A stretch of 64,000 bases of DNA from contig CANTUQ010000076.1 in the NCBI GenBank assembly GCA_947683425.1, forward strand, positions 5,084,001 through 5,148,000, read 5' to 3'. The translations under genes were made by a program, and so were the position numbers. The stretch is from Excoecaria cochinchinensis (lineage: Eukaryota; Streptophyta; Magnoliopsida; Malpighiales; Euphorbiaceae). Positions 34,913-46,787 of the stretch are shown here, piece after piece; position 1 is the stretch's first letter; each line of letters begins with the position of its first letter. The notes below the pieces were generated by a model, which saw only the letters and a list, made by a program, of their open reading frames with translations, had not been told where the DNA came from and did not search any database.

Positions 34913-34996
34913 CACGGAAAGGAAATCCGTGCTAAGCGATAACGCTTAGTGGGGAGAACACACAAGAATATGGACGGCCATTCACAATGGTCGTCA
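34913..34996 (-). other. Three-hairpin block, TR-GAG1 3' LTR
   Basis: CACGG...CCGTG (34913-34931), CTAAGCGATAACGCTTAG (34932-34949), and GACGGCCATT with AATGGTCGTC arms (34974-34996). In the other LTR the last hairpin reads GACGACCATT, which turns a G-U-type pair into a Watson-Crick pair. Confidence 0.8.
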
Positions 34997-35814
34997 AGGC
35001 ACAACACATTCAGATGACAAATGCAGATATTCAAAACATATCACTAATCAGGCTGCACAATAAAAGCATTCAATCGATAACTCACAAGCAGACTATAAAC
35101 TCATGTCCAGGATATACCAATACAGACATAATACAATATACGATACAAAACTCATCATGTCGAACTACATACTATAACTCATGCATAAACCTACATGGGT
35201 ATCAAATGATAGCATCTTACCATGCGGAGTCACAAGAGCTATACACATGCATTAAATATCACTAAGTACCTAAGCAGGAACTGACAACCCAATCATCATG
35301 TTGAGAGTGCTAGCTATTGAACATACTTAGACATGCCAATCACATACACTAGTCAAATATCCAAAGGATAACATTTAGAGCATCACAATACCGCTGCGCA
35401 ACTCTAATATATATTAAGCATCATGCAAAAACATTCTGATAACGGAGACTGAAGGCATAACCACTTAGTATTACATTCATATCATCATCATGCAGAGAGT
35501 ACAGTAATCATCACATACTTACCATCACAGCTGCTTCGGTCCACAAGCTAATATATTAACAAAACATGTTTAAGTCACATACATAAATTCTCTAGTCGCA
35601 TCATAATCAAAGCATTCAGAAACTTATAACAAATCACATGACGAGTACGGATAACCATGTTAGATATAAAGTCATGCTTATTTAAAACAGACATACATTC
35701 TGAAGCCCATAGTCACATTCATATGCATATAAACTGATTCCTGAGATCTTTATCATAATCAAACGGATATCACATTCATATAGTTATTTCAAAGTAATAC
35801 AAACCAATAAAGCA

Positions 35815-36097
35815 CCTGCTGACTCACAATAGTGGATAACGAGTGTACTGAACTGATTAGTACCTTACGGGTACAAATCGAAAACCACTTTATTTTGTCA
35901 CAAAAGCATTTTACTGATGGGGGATCTTAACCCGATCCAAATTCATTAAAAAGGACCACGAGGATCCGCACTGAGGGGGGGTTCGCGAGGAACCATACGG
36001 GGGACCTGATCAGGGTCCAATACGTTCAAAGGGCGCTGCAGCTACTGAAAGACTCTATTAGGCATGCCTAACTATCCACTAGACTGACTCTCGCAGG
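35815..36097 (-). other. Palindrome cassette, TR-GAG1 3' LTR
   Basis: CCTGCTGACTC..GTGGATAACG and CTATCCACT..GACTCTCGCAGG arms. Inner palindromes include GTACCTTACGGGTAC, GGATCTTAACCCGATCC, GGTTCGCGAGGAACC, GGACCTGATCAGGGTCC, GCTGCAGC and TTAGGCATGCCTAA. Confidence 0.75.
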
Positions 36098-36136
36098 TCA
36101 TGCATAAAATAATACACATTCCGAATCGCACAACGC

Positions 36137-36173
<37 letters not shown>

Positions 36174-36930
36174 GCATAAATCAGAGTACAATAGACATAT
36201 AAATATGCTCATAAGGTCGGTCGTACATCATGCAATTCGCATTGCAAAACATATTATAGTCCATACATTTTAACATTAAACAATATTCTAAAACATGCCA
36301 AGAATCAGGTATAAAAGCACTACCATGCCAATGATTATCAAAACATAATCCTAAACATGCGTTTAGGTGAGAATACTAAGCATAAACCATGCATAGTCCC
36401 AATTACATTTAACATAATACAATGAGTTCAAAGACTAAAGCATAATATCAATCAAAGCTCATACAAGTCATATTCTGGAGTATGCAATAGGTCAATCAAT
36501 TGCATTTTAGCACTACTCAAGTTACCAAAGCATATCTGGAATACACGTGGAATCATATCATGCCAATAATCCAAAAACGCATAATCTGAATCATGAAATG
36601 ATACTATATATTTCTAAGCATGACAGATTACTCTCAGAGCAGAATTCAATCAAAGATATGCATAACATATCACTAATCATAACTGAAATAGGCTAACCAA
36701 TCCGATGAGCAAAATAAGATAGCACTCGATAGAGGAAAGAGCTATAAAAGCATTTGAAAGTCATTTTACAATAAACTGGTCACGGGGAACAAATCAAAAC
36801 AGAAAAGCTATACAGGAGCATATAACAGTCTGACATAAATTATACAGAAGTAAAGACCCATACAGAAGAAATAGGAAATCCATTTTGGTTTAAAACTGGG
36901 CGAAATCGGAAAAAGGAGCTGAAGAGGAGT

Positions 36931-37384
36931 CGGTCACAAGTCGTGTCACGACTTGTGACTGACCTCACAGGAGGGTCACGGCGTGACCTAGTGTCACGTC
37001 TCGTGACCTACTAGAGAGTCACGGGACGTGACTCTATGTCACGCCTGGCCTCACAAGAGTAACGCCGTGACTCTATGTTACGTGACGTGACTTCCCTCTC
37101 ACAGAGAGAGGAGTCACGCATCGCCCTTACCAGAGTCACGCCGTGACTCTAAGTCACGAGACGTGACTCCCTCTCACAGAGAGAGGAGTCACGCTTCGCG
37201 ACTGGAGTCACGCTTTGCCATACACAAGGGTCACGTCGTGACCCTAAGTCACGAGACGTGACTTTCCTCTCACAGAGAGAAGAGTCACGCTTCGCAACTG
37301 GAAGTCATGCTGCCCTTCACACGAGTCACGCCGTGACTCTAAGTCACGCGACGTGACTCGCCTCACACAGAACAGTGACGCGAT
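36931..37384 (-). repeat. CpG-rich palindrome array (GTCACGCCGTGAC family), 3' LTR
   Basis: More than 15 short palindromes such as GAGTCACGCCGTGACTC and AGTCACGAGACGTGACT, interleaved with CCCTCTCACAGAGAGAGG. The unit is close to that of the TR-GAG2 array, although the rest of those LTRs differs. Confidence 0.85.
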
Positions 37385-37807
37385 TTTCCATTCCCAGTTA
37401 CCCAGAACTTGAAGAACTCGATAAATTCATTTTCAACCTCATTCAAAACACCACCAAACTCATCTTACCTTTCAATCGATGTCCCAAACAGCATAAACAA
37501 GACAATTGCAACTTAATTTAACAATCAAATCATTAAAACCATGCTTAAACACATTTAATCCATTCTAGAGCATAAACCCTAAAAATACAGTAAGTTAAAA
37601 ACCCAAACTCAGAACTTCCAATTCAATCATGTTCATGCATTGCTAACACATCCACTTACATAAATCATGCATGACACATTCCAAAACACATCAATTTCCA
37701 GAAATTAAACCATGTAAACCCACTTATAAGCCTAGTGAGAAAATAGGGCAGAGACATACTGAAATTGAAGAACACAGAAGCTCAAACATTGCATGTATTC
37801 ATAACAC

Positions 37808-38008
37808 CTGGAATTAACGAACGATCCAAAATCACGCTTCGAAATCAGTCCTCTATCCTTTCCTTGCCTTTGCTTAGCTTCTTCCTATCATGCAAAGCTT
37901 GCACAAACAAAATCCACAGTTACACTTCAAAACCCTAACTCAACCAAAACAGGAGAAAGAAGAAGAAGAAGAAGAAGAGTAGAATGTAAAAACCTTAACC
38001 CAACTCAC
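37808..38008 (-). other. Candidate intron in TR-GAG1 3' LTR
   Basis: 201 nt. Donor AGAG|GTGAGT is at 38008 and acceptor AATTCCAG is at 37808. The usual GTTTGGGA after the acceptor is reduced to GTG by the 8-bp deletion. Confidence 0.4.
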
Positions 38009-38485
38009 CTCTTCAAAGCAAAGCACAATCCAATCCAAATACAACTCCAAGCCAAGGAAAATGAAAGGAAAAGCAAAGAAGGGAGAAGAGAAGAAGAAGA
38101 AGAACGTGAGAGGAGGGGGACGGGAATGCAATCTGTGTTCCCTCTCTCTTCCACTTTCTTTTCTTCTTTTCCCCATTGACTGCCCACCTAACAGTCCACT
38201 TGGCAACAACCTATTGGACCCCAAACTCCACTTAGCATTTCAAACCATGGCACAATACTAGAGTCATACCAAACATTGCCTTAATAAATATCTTGTCTTA
38301 ATGCTCTATAGTCCTTAGACAAATTACACTTTACCCACTTACACAATTCTTTTCTTAACAAACTTAATTATCTTTTCAATTAGGTCCCTAACACTCCAAA
38401 TTGCTCAAACATAAATTTACTGAAATACCCTTCCAATCCCGACTTAACATGCACAATCCGACCAGGGCTATTTTGGGGTGTGACA

Positions 38486-38522
38486 ACTCTTCCCTCCTAA
38501 AAGAATTTCGTCCTCGAAATTC
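38486..38522 (-). promoter_or_regulatory. TR-GAG1 polypurine tract and stem-loop
   Basis: The minus strand has GAATTTCG/CGAAATTC arms (38503-38522), then TTTTAGGAGGGAAGAGT up to the LTR. The stem-loop survives although pol, which encodes it in E1, is absent. Confidence 0.85.
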
Positions 38523-38559
38523 ACAGCGAAACACTTACATCCACACAACCCAAACAAAC

Positions 38560-39138
38560 AAAACTTACTTAAACAAAAGCTTGCAAAGTAACTTACCAGA
38601 AGAACCTGCGGACTCCTTCGAATCCTTGCTAGATGCTACAAACTCTGAAGACACTCGAGAAGATCTGAGCAAATCCTCCACATCCTTTCTAGCTTGCCCA
38701 GCTAGACTCTCACTCATCTTCTTAGGACAATCGGCAATCCGGTGTTCCATACTGCCACATCTGAAACAAGCACCTGAAAGCTTCCGACATGGACCACGAT
38801 GTCGCTTCAGACAGTGCTGACATACTAACGGTACCCACTTCTTACACTTGATCCCATGTTGCTTCCGAAATTGTTGACATGCTGAAGGCCCTCTTCCCTG
38901 CTGACACTTCACTAACCGATCCTTTTCTCTTCTGAGGAACATGCTGAACAAAATCTTGAGAAGCACGAGGAGCAGTCAATCTATCCAAAATCCGAATCAA
39001 TCCTTGTACTAATGCCCTATCCTCAGAAACACGACCAGAATCTTCAACTGGAAGATACTCTGAAACATCCTGATCAGCACTAACTCGATTCACACTTTCT
39101 GTAGTCTCGCCCACATTCTCACTAGGATCAGACTCCAT
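38560..39138 (-). pseudogene. TR-GAG1 shortened gag
   Basis: The start MESDPSEN at 39138 is shared with the TR-GAG2 gag (MESDPSEY), which supports both starts. The N-terminal part reaches LDRLTAPRAS. The central capsid, present in TR-GAG2 (HGAEDF-like, YDWW), is missing, and the sequence passes in another frame into a nucleocapsid with CQHCLKRHRGPC and CFRCGSMEHRIADC. The gag homology ends SAGSSG, and the next bases form GTAAGT (38591-38596). Without capsid core this protein is unlikely to assemble; the conserved zinc knuckles might still bind RNA. Mobilisation by a related complete element is inferred. Confidence 0.85.
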
Positions 39139-39249
39139 CTAAACATGACACAAAACAAGACGCATCTGCATTAGGCCACGACACAAAACCGACTCTCATG
39201 CAAAGACTCAACACAAAACAAACAACATACCTAGAACCATCAAACCTGG

Positions 39250-39261
39250 GCTCTGATACCA
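39250..39261 (-). promoter_or_regulatory. Primer binding site of TR-GAG1
   Basis: The minus strand reads TGGTATCAGAGC five bases from the 5' LTR (39267 in plus reading). Confidence 0.9.
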
Positions 39262-40640
39262 CTAACTGTAACACTCCCATCGCCGTCCCCGTTGGAAGGA
39301 CGCCGACGGACGCGCTACACGACGCTCACATATACGGATATACACATGCACAATGCGGAAGCATACGTTCATACATAACATGCATACAGAAATACGGATT
39401 AATTAAAAACTTACCTTGACTTACCTTGCGGTACAGACTGAACATGCAATCACTTATGCACACACAGACTCTAAGCTGAAGCATACACAGAAGCATACAT
39501 AATGACCATTCAACGGAAGCATAATCAAAATAATAAAGCAAAGGAATAACTAAACATAAAACATACTAACTATTACATTCCCCCAAGAACTCCAGAACGA
39601 AACATAATTAATTACATATACAATACTACCGAATTACAAAAGCTGAAATACAGAAACTGAACAAAATACAGAACTTCTAACTCCTACGTGGCCGACCTTG
39701 CAGAAGCGCAACTCGAACAGAACCAAACCTGCCACCTGCACGGAAAGGAAATCCGTGCTAAGCGATAACGCTTAGTGGGGAGAACACACAAGAATATGGA
39801 CGACCATTCACAATGGTCGTCAAGGCACAACACATTCAGATGACAAATGCAGATATTCAAAACATATCACTAATCAGGCTGCACAATAAAAGCATTCAAT
39901 CGATAACTCACAAGCAGACTATAAACTCATGTCCAGGATATACCAATACAGACATAATACAATATACGATACAAAACTCATCATGCCGAACTACATACTA
40001 TAACTCATGCATAAACCTACATGGGTATCAAATGATAGCATCTTACCATGCGGAGTCACAAGAGCTATACACATGCATTAAATATCACTAAGTACCTAAG
40101 CAGGAACTGACAACCCAATCATCATGTTGAGAGTGCTAGCTATTGAACATACTTAGACATGCCAATCACATACACTAGTCAAATATACAAAGGATAACAT
40201 TTAGAGCATCACAATACCGCTGCGCAACTCTAATATATATTAAGCATCATGCAAAAACATTCTGATAACGGAGACTGAAGGCATAACCACTTAGTATTAC
40301 ATTCATATCATCATCATGCAGAGAGTACAGTAATCATCACATACTTACCATCACAGCTGCTTCGGTCCACAAGCTAATATATTAACAAAACATGTTTAAG
40401 TCACATACATAAATTCTCTAGTCGCATCATAATCAAAGCATTCAGAAACTTATAACAAATCACATGACGAGTACGGATAACCATGTTAGATATAAAGTCA
40501 TGCTTATTTAAAACAGACATACATTCTGAAGCCCATAGTCACATTCATATGCATATAAACTGATTCCTGAGATCTTTATCATAATCAAACGGATATCACA
40601 TTCATATAGTTATTTCAAAGTAATACAAACCAATAAAGCA

Positions 40641-40924
40641 CCTGCTGACTCACAATAGTGGATAACGAGTGTACTGAACTGATTAGTACCTTACGGGTAC
40701 AAATCGAAAACCACTTTATTTTGTCACAAAAGCATTTTACTGATGGGGGATCTTAACCCGATCCAAATTCATTAAAAAGGACCACGAGGATCCGCACTGA
40801 GGGGGGGGTTCGCGAGGAACCATACGGGGGACCTGATCAGGGTCCAATACGTTCAAAGGGCGCTGCAGCTACTGAAAGACTCTATTAGGCATGCCTAACT
40901 ATCCACTAGACTGACTCTCGCAGG
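40641..40924 (-). other. Palindrome cassette, TR-GAG1 5' LTR
   Basis: Same palindromes as the 3' LTR copy, with one extra G in the GGGGGGGTTCGCGAGG run. Confidence 0.75.
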
Positions 40925-41750
40925 TCATGCATAAAATAATACACATTCCGAATCGCACAACGCATAAATATATATATATATATATACATCATGCATAAAT
41001 CAGAGTACAATAGACATATAAATATGCTCATAAGGTCGGTCGTACATCATGCAATTCGCATTGCAAAACATATTACAGTCCATACATTTTAACATTAAAC
41101 AATATTCTAAAACATGCCAAGAATCAGGTATAAAAGCACTACCATGCCAATGATTATCAAAACATAATCCTAAACATGCGTTTAGGTGAGAATACTAAGC
41201 ATAAACCATGCATAGTCCCAATTACATTTAACATAATACAATGAGTTCAAAGGCTAAAGCATAATATCAATCAAAGCTCATACAAGTCATATTCTGGAGT
41301 ATGCAATAGGTCAATCAATTGCATTTTAGCACTACTCAAGTTACCAAAGCATATCTGGAATACACGTGGAATCATATCATGCCAATAATCCAAAAATGCA
41401 TAATCTGAATCATGAAATGATACTATATATTTCTAAGCATGACAGATTACTCTCAGAGCAGAATTCAATCAAAGATATGCATAACATATCACTAATCATA
41501 ACTGAAATAGGCTAACCAATCCGATGAGCAAAATAAGATAGCACTCGATAGAGGAAAGAGCTATAAAAGCATTTGAAAGTCATTTTACAATAAACTGGTC
41601 ACGGGGAACAAATCAAAACAGAAAAGCTATACAGGAGCATATAACAGTCTGACATAAATTATATAGAAGTAAAGACCCATACAGAAGAAATAGGAAATCC
41701 ATTTTGGTTTAAAACTGGGCGAAATCGGAAAAAGGAGCTGAAGAGGAGTC

Positions 41751-42203
41751 GGTCACAAGTCGTGTCACGACTTGTGACTGACCTCACAGGAGGGTCACGG
41801 CGTGACCTAGTGTCACGTCTCGTGACCTACTAGAGAGTCACGGGACGTGACTCTATGTCACACCTGGCCTCACAAGAGTAACGCCGTGACTCTATGTCAC
41901 GTGACGTGACTTCCCTCTCACAGAGAGAGGAGTCACGCATCGCCCTTACCAGAGTCACGCCGTGACTCTAAGTCACGAGACGTGACTTCCCTCTCACAGA
42001 GAGAGGAGTCACGCTTCGCGACTGGAGTCACGCTTTGCCATACACAAGCGTCACGTCGTGACCCTAAGTCACGAGACGTGACTTTCCTCTCACAGAGAGA
42101 AGAGTCACGCTTCGCAACTGGAAGTCACGCTGCCCTTCACACGAGTCACGCCGTGACTCTAAGTCACGCGACGTGACTCGCCTCACACAGAACAGTGACG
42201 CGA
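41751..42203 (-). repeat. CpG-rich palindrome array (GTCACGCCGTGAC family), 5' LTR
   Basis: Matches 36931-37384 with a few changes, for example CACACCTGG against CACGCCTGG, a CpG transition. Confidence 0.85.
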
Positions 42204-42635
42204 TTTTCCATTCCCAGTTACCCAGAACTTCAAGAACTCGATAAATTCATTTTCAACCTCATTCAAAACACCACCAAACTCATCTTACCTTTCAATCGAT
42301 GTCCCAAACAGCATAAACAAGACAATTGCAACTTAATTCAACAATCAAATCATTAAAACCATGCTTAAACACATTTAATCCATTCTAGAGCATAAACCCT
42401 AAAAATACAGTAAGTTAAAAACCCAAACTCAGAACTTCCAATTCAATCATGTTCATGCATTGCTAACACATCCACTTACATAAATCATGCATGACACATT
42501 CCAAAACACATCAATTTCCAGAAATTAAACCATGTAAACCCACTTATAAGCCTAGTGAGAAAATAGGGCAGAGACATACTGAAATTGAAGAACACAGAAG
42601 CTCAAACATTGCATGTATTCATAACACTCCCAAAC

Positions 42636-42839
42636 CTGGAATTAACGAACGATCCAAAATCACGCTTCGAAATCAGTCCTCTATCCTTTCCTTGCCTTTG
42701 CTTAGCTTCTTCCTATCATGCAAAGCTTGCACAAACAAAATCCACAGTTACACTTCAAAACCCTAACTCAACCAAAACAGGAGAAAGAAGAAGAAGAAGA
42801 AGAAGAAGAGCAGAATGTAAAAACCTTAACCCAACTCAC
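42636..42839 (-). other. Candidate intron in TR-GAG1 5' LTR
   Basis: 204 nt: donor GAAGAG|GTGAGTTGG (42839) and acceptor AATTCCAG|GTTTGGGA (42636). The CT-rich leader (GAA repeats on the plus strand) overlaps the donor side. Confidence 0.55.
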
Positions 42840-43322
42840 CTCTTCAAAGCAAAGCACAATCCAATCCAAATACAACTCCAAGCCAAGGAAAATGAAAGGA
42901 AAAGCAAAGAAGGGAGAAGAGAAGAAGAAGTAGAACGTGAGAGGAGGGGGACGGGAATGCAATCTGTGTTCCCTCTCTCTTCCACTTTCTTTTCTTCTTT
43001 TCCCCATTCACTGCCCACCTAACAGTCCACTTGGCAACAACCTATTGGACCCCAAACTCCACTTAGCATTTCAAACCATGGCACAATACTAGAGTCATAC
43101 CCAAACATTGCCTTAATAAATATCTTGTCTTAATGCTCTATAGTCCTTAGACAAATTACACTTTACCCACTTACACAATTCTTTTCTTAACAAACTTAAT
43201 TATCTTTTCAATTAGGTCCCTAACACTCCAAATTGCTCAAACATAAATTTACTGAAATACCCTTCCGATCCCGACTTAACATGCACAATCCGACCAGGGC
43301 TATTTTGGGGTGTGACAACTTT

Positions 43323-43528
43323 TCCCAAATTCTCATAAATTCGGTGGCAACTCTAAAATACCTCAAACGTGCCTAAAGGTTTCATGAGGCTAGATGAACT
43401 TCCCCAATATTCTATTTGGTGGGGATTCAAAAATGTCTCATGTTACCCAAGATCAAATGACGCGAACCAATCCCTCAAGCCCTAAAAGTGGGCATTCGGG
43501 AAACCTTCCCGGTTCGGTGTGCATCACA
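43323..43528 (+). repeat. Ogre-like 5' LTR, last part
   Basis: Continues 34440 after one copy of the ACTTT duplication. It contains another 98-bp-type unit (GGTTTCATGAGGCTAGATGAA) and ends GCATCACA before the primer site. Confidence 0.8.
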
Positions 43529-43529
43529 T

Positions 43530-43547
43530 TGGCGACTCCACTAGGGA
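43530..43547 (+). promoter_or_regulatory. Ogre-type primer binding site
   Basis: TGGCGACTCCACTAGGGA, identical to 30868-30885, two bases from the LTR end. In Ogre elements this is attributed to arginine tRNA (recalled, not checked). Confidence 0.8.
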
Positions 43548-44451
43548 CTTTGTGACTTTCCTCTGAAAGTGTCTTGGTTAAAATGTATATTTAAGTTTTT
43601 AAAACTAAAATTGCATCTCTCTTGTAAATTGCATTGCATCATGCTAGAGCCTTAGAATTATGTTAGTTTAGACCCTTATCTTACCCCGGTGCATTCCCGA
43701 AGCATGACCCTGTGTTCATTCAATATGGGGAAGTGTTAAGGATAATCACCAGCCCAAGCTTAATACCTTTTGGTATATCAAATGGAGACCCGCTTGGTTG
43801 TTATGCTCATGATGAGCTAGACCCGTTGGCAGGGACCATGCTTGGGTAGCTTTAAAGTAACATCACCCTAACCAAAGCTCATGTAAGGTAATAGATACTT
43901 CCCCTAGGTGAAATGAACCATAATACGATGCTTGCTATGTGGGCCATTATATATTGAACAAAATCAACCAAATTAAACGGTCTTATATAAAAAGCTTTCA
44001 TGCCCCGGTGGGCCCATCTTAATATGGTTGAAATGTTTAAATACATAAAGGTCAAAATTCATACGTATGCACGTTAATTAAGAGATGTTATGCTGCCGAT
44101 TTTTTGTCGAGCACCATACGCATCCATTGGGTTCCCTATTAACCCATGGATCAAGCCCACCTAGGAAAGAGACCGTATTACCTCGTGTGTGAGAGTAATA
44201 AGGTTGGAAGGATCTACTTGCTAGTATGTGGTTGTAAATATTGCATAACACACGATCATGCATTGTACATGTCATTCATGCATCATTCTAACAATTTAAA
44301 TCTTTCAGCCATCATAGATTCATCAAAGTGGATTAGAGATTCTGACGTTCGGCTAGTGAGGACAAATCTGCTCTTTGAGTTACCGAAATTAGTGTCTGAC
44401 TGGGATTTTCCATCACTCTCATTGATCAGTGAATCATCTCTAGAATCGTCG
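43548..44451 (+). other. Ogre-like 5' leader
   Basis: About 900 bp of non-coding sequence between the primer site and the gag start. The first 200 bp match the leader after 30886. The remainder has no frame that I can support. Confidence 0.7.
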
Positions 44452-44552
44452 ATGGCAGAAGAGACCGGAGCTTTGACCACACAAGACCTTTCTAGGAGAC
44501 TAGAGAACTTTGAACAGAGGATGTTAGATATAATGGGCACCATGGTTGACAG
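44452..44552 (+). pseudogene. Ogre-like gag, N-terminal piece
   Basis: ATG at 44452 opens MAEETGALTTQDLSRRLENF, a helical N-terminus followed by EQRMLDIMGTMVD. The frame is broken at 44553 by the solo LTR and resumes at 58577, after GAGAG (58572-58576), which is the imperfect copy of the target GACAG (44548-44552). Confidence 0.75.
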
Positions 44553-45046
44553 TGTCACACCCCAAATCGGGCCTAGTCGAAATGTGCATGCTAAGTCGGG
44601 ATTTCAAGGGTAATTCGGTAATTTATGCATGATAATATTGGACATTAAGGAATCTAGTGCAACAATTAATCTAATATGTTAAGTGGAGGAAGTATCTAGT
44701 GAAGTGTGAGTATGGTACCAAGGATGGAAAATATCTACTCAAGTAATTAGGTGGTGTATGTAGGTGTATGGTGCCTTGGTGTATGAAAGTCAATGAAGGA
44801 AGATTGAACCAATAGGAGACTGTCATGTGGACTTGGTGGGTGTGTGCATTAAATGAGAAAAAAGAAAGGGGGAAAAGAAAAGAGAGAGAACGCAGGAAAG
44901 GGGTTGCTTCTCGTTCTCCTCTCTTCTTCAGCCCTTCCTCCTCCTTTCTTCTCTATTTTCTGCCCTTCCTACTTGCAATTCTTGTGGCTGGTGTTTGGAC
45001 ACATGATTGGGTGATCTTGGAAGAGATTTGGAGCAAGATCGAAGAG

Positions 45047-45250
45047 GTATGTGTGGGGTTTAGGTTCCCTGCGTTTTTGGGTTCATCTTCTTCCTCTTCT
45101 TCTTCTGATTTTGTTTAAGTTAGGGTTTTAGGAAGAGTAATTTGTGGGTTTTGGTTTGTGCAAGCTTTGGTGACAAGAGGAAGCTTAAAGACTAGGAAGA
45201 TTAAAGATTAAAGCTTGAAGAGGATTGTGATTTTGGATCTTCAATTCCAG
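45047..45250 (+). other. Candidate intron in solo LTR A
   Basis: 204 nt: donor GAAGAG|GTATGTGT and acceptor CAATTCCAG|GTTTGGGA. Confidence 0.5.
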
Positions 45251-45750
45251 GTTTGGGAGCTATGTGATTTGTGTTTCAGTTTGGATGTTTGTCTCTACCC
45301 TAGTTCTTCTTGGATCATAAGTGTGTGTCTATGTTTGATTCCTAGTAATTTGAGTGCTTTGTCATGAGTTTATCCATGGTTTGTTTGGGAATAATTTGTG
45401 TAATTATGATTTTATATGTTAATGAAATTATGGAAAATCCCATGTTGTTTGAAGGCTTAAAGATGGTTTGTATGAGATGAGGTTTGGAATATGTTGAGTT
45501 TAGAATTTACTTTGTGAGTTTAAGATTGTGATTTTACGAGTTATGCATATATGAGTTTTGCTAATTTGTGGTTTCTATTTAGTTGGATTAATTGAATGAT
45601 TAAGTATGTTATTGCATTTGGTGATCGAAGGTTGAGCTGGAAAGGGTAAGTTTTGGATTGATTTTATGGTTTGATCTGTGTGATTTTGATGTGTGTGGTT
45701 TTTGGTTCGAAACTGGAGTGAACTCTGCAATTTTTGGAAATTCTGGAGGT

Positions 45751-46015
45751 CACACGGCTGTAAGGGAATGGCTCACCGCCGTGTGGATCGAGGATATTCA
45801 TCAGAAAGTGTAAGGCCGTCGTCTTACACGGCAGTAAGGGACTACCCATACCGCCGTGTAAAATGCTACTGCCTTAACTGAAATCTGTGCTGTGAGTTTC
45901 GCACGGGGATATGGGTTTCCCCTTACCGCCGTGTGAAATGCCTCTGTGGGTGCCCGTGTAAGGTGTCTTACACGGCGGTAAGGGACTACCGATACCGCCG
46001 TATAAAATGCCACTG
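45751..46015 (+). repeat. Palindrome array (CACGGCGGTAAGGG family), solo LTR A
   Basis: Repeats of TCTTACACGGCGGTAAGGGA and TACCGCCGTGTAAAATGC are complementary to each other, so alternate units pair. Four or five pairs are seen. Confidence 0.8.
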
Positions 46016-46481
46016 TCCCCTATTTTGAAGATTTCTGATTTTCTTCGCTTTCACTCCTCTTTCGATTATAATTGGTTTCAAATGTTATTTAGTGCCATTT
46101 TTAGTATCCCACATCTTTTAATGCTATGGTTTTGCTATGCTAAATTATGAAATTCTATAATTGATAGTGGAATGAGTTATTTATGTTTTAAGTTATGAAC
46201 TCAGCATGTAATTAGTATTATGCTATGCAAAATTTATTTGAATACTTTGGTTGATGTCTGAATGCATTGTTATGCTTTGGCCTTTGAACCCTATGTATAA
46301 GTAAGTAAATGTTTTGTGATTCTGTATATTGATGTATGACTTAGTCTATTTATGTCAATTACTGGTGTAATATGGTTTATTATATTTGATTTTGATTTGC
46401 CTATCATACTCTGGTCTACGTATGATGATATATATATATATATGTACTATGTGATTTGAATTGTGAATTGTTTATGCGTGA

Positions 46482-46787
46482 CCTGCTAGAGTCAAGTCAG
46501 TGGATAGTTAGGCATGCCTAATAGAGTCTCTTAGCTGCAGCACCTTTTGATGTTTGGACCCCGATCAGGTCCCCATTTGGTTCCTCGCGAACCCTTTTAA
46601 TGTGTTCGGATCCGATTGATCCTTTTTAATGTGTTTGGATCTTGTTCAAGATCCCCCTCAGTGAAAATGTGTTTAATGCAAAAAAGTAAAATGATTTTCG
46701 ATTCGTACCCGTAAGGTACCCTTTGGCTGGCTCGTACCCGTAAAGTACTGTCCGTACACTCGTTATCCACTATTTTGGGTCAGCAGG
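46482..46787 (+). other. Palindrome cassette, solo LTR A
   Basis: CCTGCTAGAGTC..GTGGATAGT and CGTTATCCACT..GGTCAGCAGG arms. Inside are TTAGGCATGCCTAA, GGACCCCGATCAGGTCCC, GGTTCCTCGCGAACCC, GGATCCGATTGATCC, GGATCTTGTTCAAGATCC and GTACCCGTAAGGTAC. Confidence 0.78.

Larger units (their letters stand above)
34441..38485 (-). repeat. TR-GAG1 3' LTR
   Basis: 4045 bp from TGTAACACCC to GGGGTGTGACA. Compared with the 5' copy it has a longer TA repeat (about 36139-36166) and an 8-bp deletion at 37806 that removes most of the TTTGGGA after the candidate acceptor. Modules in plus coordinates: three hairpins (34913-34996), cassette (35815-36097), array (36931-37384), candidate intron (37808-38008). Confidence 0.95.
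34441..43317 (-). mobile_element. TR-GAG1: gag-only non-autonomous LTR retrotransposon
   Basis: 8877 bp, flanked by a perfect TSD ACTTT (34436-34440 and 43318-43322). Two LTRs of about 4.05 kb surround only 781 bp of interior, which holds a primer site, a shortened gag, the FEDE stem-loop and a polypurine tract. No pol is present. The LTRs are nearly identical, so the insertion is recent. The layout matches the published class of terminal-repeat retrotransposons with a GAG domain (TR-GAG). It inserted into the Ogre-like 5' LTR. Confidence 0.93.
39267..43317 (-). repeat. TR-GAG1 5' LTR
   Basis: 4051 bp from TGTAACACTCCC to GGGGTGTGACA. It keeps the intact acceptor context. Modules: three hairpins (about 39739-39821, with CTAAGCG at 39758-39775), cassette (40641-40924), array (41751-42203), candidate intron (42636-42839). 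Confidence 0.95.
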
